DNA of 64,000 bases, taken from positions 248,001-312,000 of the forward strand of contig JAIWNF010000049.1 in the NCBI GenBank assembly GCA_025093555.1, read 5' to 3'. This document shows, piece after piece, positions 62,417-64,000 of the stretch (its first letter is position 1; every line of letters starts with the position of its first letter). The position numbers and the translations under genes are program-made. Source of the stretch: Circinella umbellata. Its lineage: Eukaryota; Mucoromycota; Mucoromycetes; Mucorales; Lichtheimiaceae. Under the pieces are notes generated by a model. It was given only the letters and a program-made list of their open reading frames with translations, was not told where the DNA came from and ran no database searches.

Positions 62417-63107
62417 TTATATATCGAGAAGTTCTTTTGCTTTTTTTACTTTTTCATTGAGAGCAGCAATTTCTATGTCTAACCGTTGTCGTTTATCCAG
62501 TTTTTCTTGTAATTCCTGCTCAAGTAAAATCACACCTTCTTCGAATGATCTAACAAATGATAGGAAATTAGCAAAAGGACATTACCTGCCATACTATATA
62601 TTACCTTTTCCATGCAGCGGCCGACGGTCGTGCTGTTGGTTCAGGGGAAGATGGTGCTGGTGCCTGTGCTTGCGGTTGCGGTTGTGGTTGTGGTTGTGGT
62701 TCTGCCGGAGCAGAATGAGAGCTAGAAACTGGTTGAGAGCCAAGAGTTTGTTGACTATATACAATGCATTTACCATTTTGTCGTGCAGGAAGCACCACAA
62801 TTCTTTCAAAACCAAACATTGCCAAATGACTTCCACGATTTAGGTTATAAAAAACTGACGCGTTAAGGTGAGTGTCAAAGCGAAAATAGCAGTAGCTAAT
62901 TAGGATATGTTAGTATATCAGTTATAAGTCAGTTAATAAAGTTACATAAATTCTAAGCTATACATACTCGGCCTCTTTCAGCTTAGCTATTGATTTTAAT
63001 CCTGTTGGTTTGCATTCAAGAACTTTATTCCAAATTTCTATTCGCCGTTGGTTCTTAAGTGCTGCACTTTTCAGTTTAACTTGACAATTTTGATTTATAC
63101 GAGTCAT
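62417..63107 (-). CDS. Unrecognised 187-aa protein, three exons
   Basis: I do not recognise this protein. Minus-strand exons 63107-62968, 62895-62605 and 62549-62417 all join in frame (phase 2 each). The N-terminal part is basic and helical (KLKSAALKNQRRIEIWNKVL). The middle is a compact segment (CYFRFDTHLNASVFYNLN, then LAMFGFERIVVLPARQNGKC). Then comes a low-complexity PQ/PA stretch (about 95-125), and a C-terminal coiled coil with regular Leu/Ile and charged residues (VILLEQELQEKLDKRQRL). An in-frame ATG upstream at 63218 would add 37 residues, mostly hydrophobic. The clean splice sites and the shift from ordered to coiled-coil sequence support a real gene. A small mitochondrial or ribosome-associated protein is possible, but that is a guess. 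Confidence 0.7.
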
Positions 63108-63780
63108 GAGATTTGGAGCGTGGTATTTTTTTTTATATAAAGGGCGATTACTGTTTGTCTTTGAAGCTAAGAGTATTGAAAGAAGAAAAAAAAAGAGGGA
63201 ATGAAAGATAACTAACAATGTATTAAGAAGGAAAAAATGACAGTTATAAAAAAAAGTGCCTTCGTTTTTAGGCGTTTTGTAACGGAGTTTACAAAAGCGT
63301 CTTTAGGATTCGTCTGATAATAAAGGCTTCAAAAAGCGCTTCGCAAATACCCAAAGCCGGACCTCAACTCCATCATTTTATCATCCAAAAGTATATATTT
63401 ATTCAGCTAATGAGTGCGTTGAAATAATACATAACTCGAATAAAACGATATATAATAATAAACTACCGTATAATTTTACAATCTAGAACTTGGCTTTTTA
63501 ATAACGAGGGTGATACACTTTTGTGTTTAATTACAGCCCTGCAAATCCCACGCTTTCATCTTTTTCATGCTTCAAAGGATAGTAGGCCTAGTTATCAATA
63601 TCATTGATGGACTGATTAGTATAACCGAACAATAGTCAATTTTAAACAATTACCCGTGCTTTCTCCCAAATCCACGAAAAATTTCACCGCCAATCATTAG
63701 AAAAGACCCTGCATATAAAAATCGACACGCTATTTCGTGTGTTAATTTCTCACGTTTACCAAAGTACTGTTTTTTTTTCC
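63108..63780. promoter_or_regulatory. Spacer between divergent genes
   Basis: This lies between the minus-strand 187-aa gene and the plus-strand gene at the right edge, so it should hold both promoters. It contains GCGCTTCGCAAATACCC-like and GCG-T-rich short motifs and A-rich tracts, but no element can be named safely. Confidence 0.4.
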
Positions 63781-63938
63781 ATGTTCGCCATCAGACAAGT
63801 AAATAAACTAAACCTTTTTTTTTAAAAAAAAAAGAATCATAATAATATTTCATTATTTATTTTGTAAATTTATTTTTTTTTTTTCTACAGGCTGCACGTA
63901 ATGTCTCGATTCGACAACAAGCTCGGTCTTTTACTGTG
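63781..63938 (+). CDS. Start of a probable mitochondrial protein gene (runs off the window)
   Basis: Exon 1 (63781-63798, 18 nt) encodes MFAIRQ and exon 2 (63891-63938) encodes AARNVSIRQQARSFTV, followed by a GTAAGT donor at 63939. The acceptor of exon 2 is a strong ttttctacag. The 22 residues are rich in Arg, Ala and Ser with no acidic residue and end RSFTV, a typical mitochondrial presequence. The mature protein lies outside the window, so its identity cannot be given; nuclear-encoded respiratory subunits often begin this way. Confidence 0.7.
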
Positions 63939-64000
63939 GTAAGTTCATGTTAATATGTAAAGTCTTTCTTTTTTTATGCTCATTTCCACACATATGTTTT

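Noticed and set aside
63108..63218. Upstream in-frame ATG for the 187-aa gene
   Set aside because: The extension is mostly hydrophobic and Lys-rich, and passes a possible acceptor (actcttag). The start at 63107 was preferred, though the longer form remains possible.
1..64000. tRNA, rRNA and CRISPR features
   Set aside because: I found no convincing tRNA B-box with a foldable cloverleaf, no rRNA-like sequence, and no regularly spaced repeat-spacer array. A dedicated scan could still find a degenerate tRNA.

Overview
The window is nuclear DNA of a fungus, most likely an early-diverging filamentous one (Mucoromycota type). The reasons are AT-rich spacers, many short introns with GTAAGT/GTATGT donors and TAG/CAG acceptors, pyrimidine-rich leaders ahead of start codons, protein families that match fungal orthologues, and decayed LINE, pogo-type and (tentatively) KDZ-type transposons. 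The species assignment is inference. All gene models below were spliced by hand, and every exon set closes in frame.

Layout. 1-3757 holds no gene. 3758-5899 is a single-exon, secreted-side Kelch protein with one membrane span. 5900-13563 is a transposon graveyard: a LINE reverse-transcriptase relic that has been split by a 2,058-bp terminal-inverted-repeat element. 13571-21773 is the 15-exon NOT1 scaffold of the CCR4-NOT complex. 22920-32416 holds three tandem paralogues of a TPR/F-box/LRR protein (Pof3/Dia2-like architecture), with a 790-bp pogo-type relic between copies 1 and 2. 34044-39305 is a 16-exon GRAM-TBC-EF-hand RabGAP. 39940-44600 is a 12-exon Rho1 GEF (DEP-DH-PH-CNH). 45300-46763 is a 2-oxoglutarate/Fe(II) oxygenase. 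49395-51097 is a bZIP factor with a DUF3425-like C-terminal domain. 53020-55985 (minus) is a large-subunit catalase with a signal peptide. 56-62 kb is gene-poor and contains a KDZ-like relic and a two-unit minisatellite. 62417-63107 (minus) is an unrecognised 187-aa protein. The right edge carries the first two coding exons of a probable mitochondrial protein.

The genes do not form a pathway cluster. They are housekeeping and regulatory genes: mRNA decay, vesicle traffic, cell-wall Rho signalling, ubiquitin ligase adaptors and oxidative defence. The most striking features are structural. A 5-nt micro-exon in the RabGAP and a 10-nt micro-exon in the catalase each rebuild a conserved motif exactly. 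Two introns have lengths that are multiples of three and contain no in-frame stop. Tiny uORFs overlap the start codons of NOT1 and the RabGAP. Removing the nested element restores the reading frame of the interrupted LINE.
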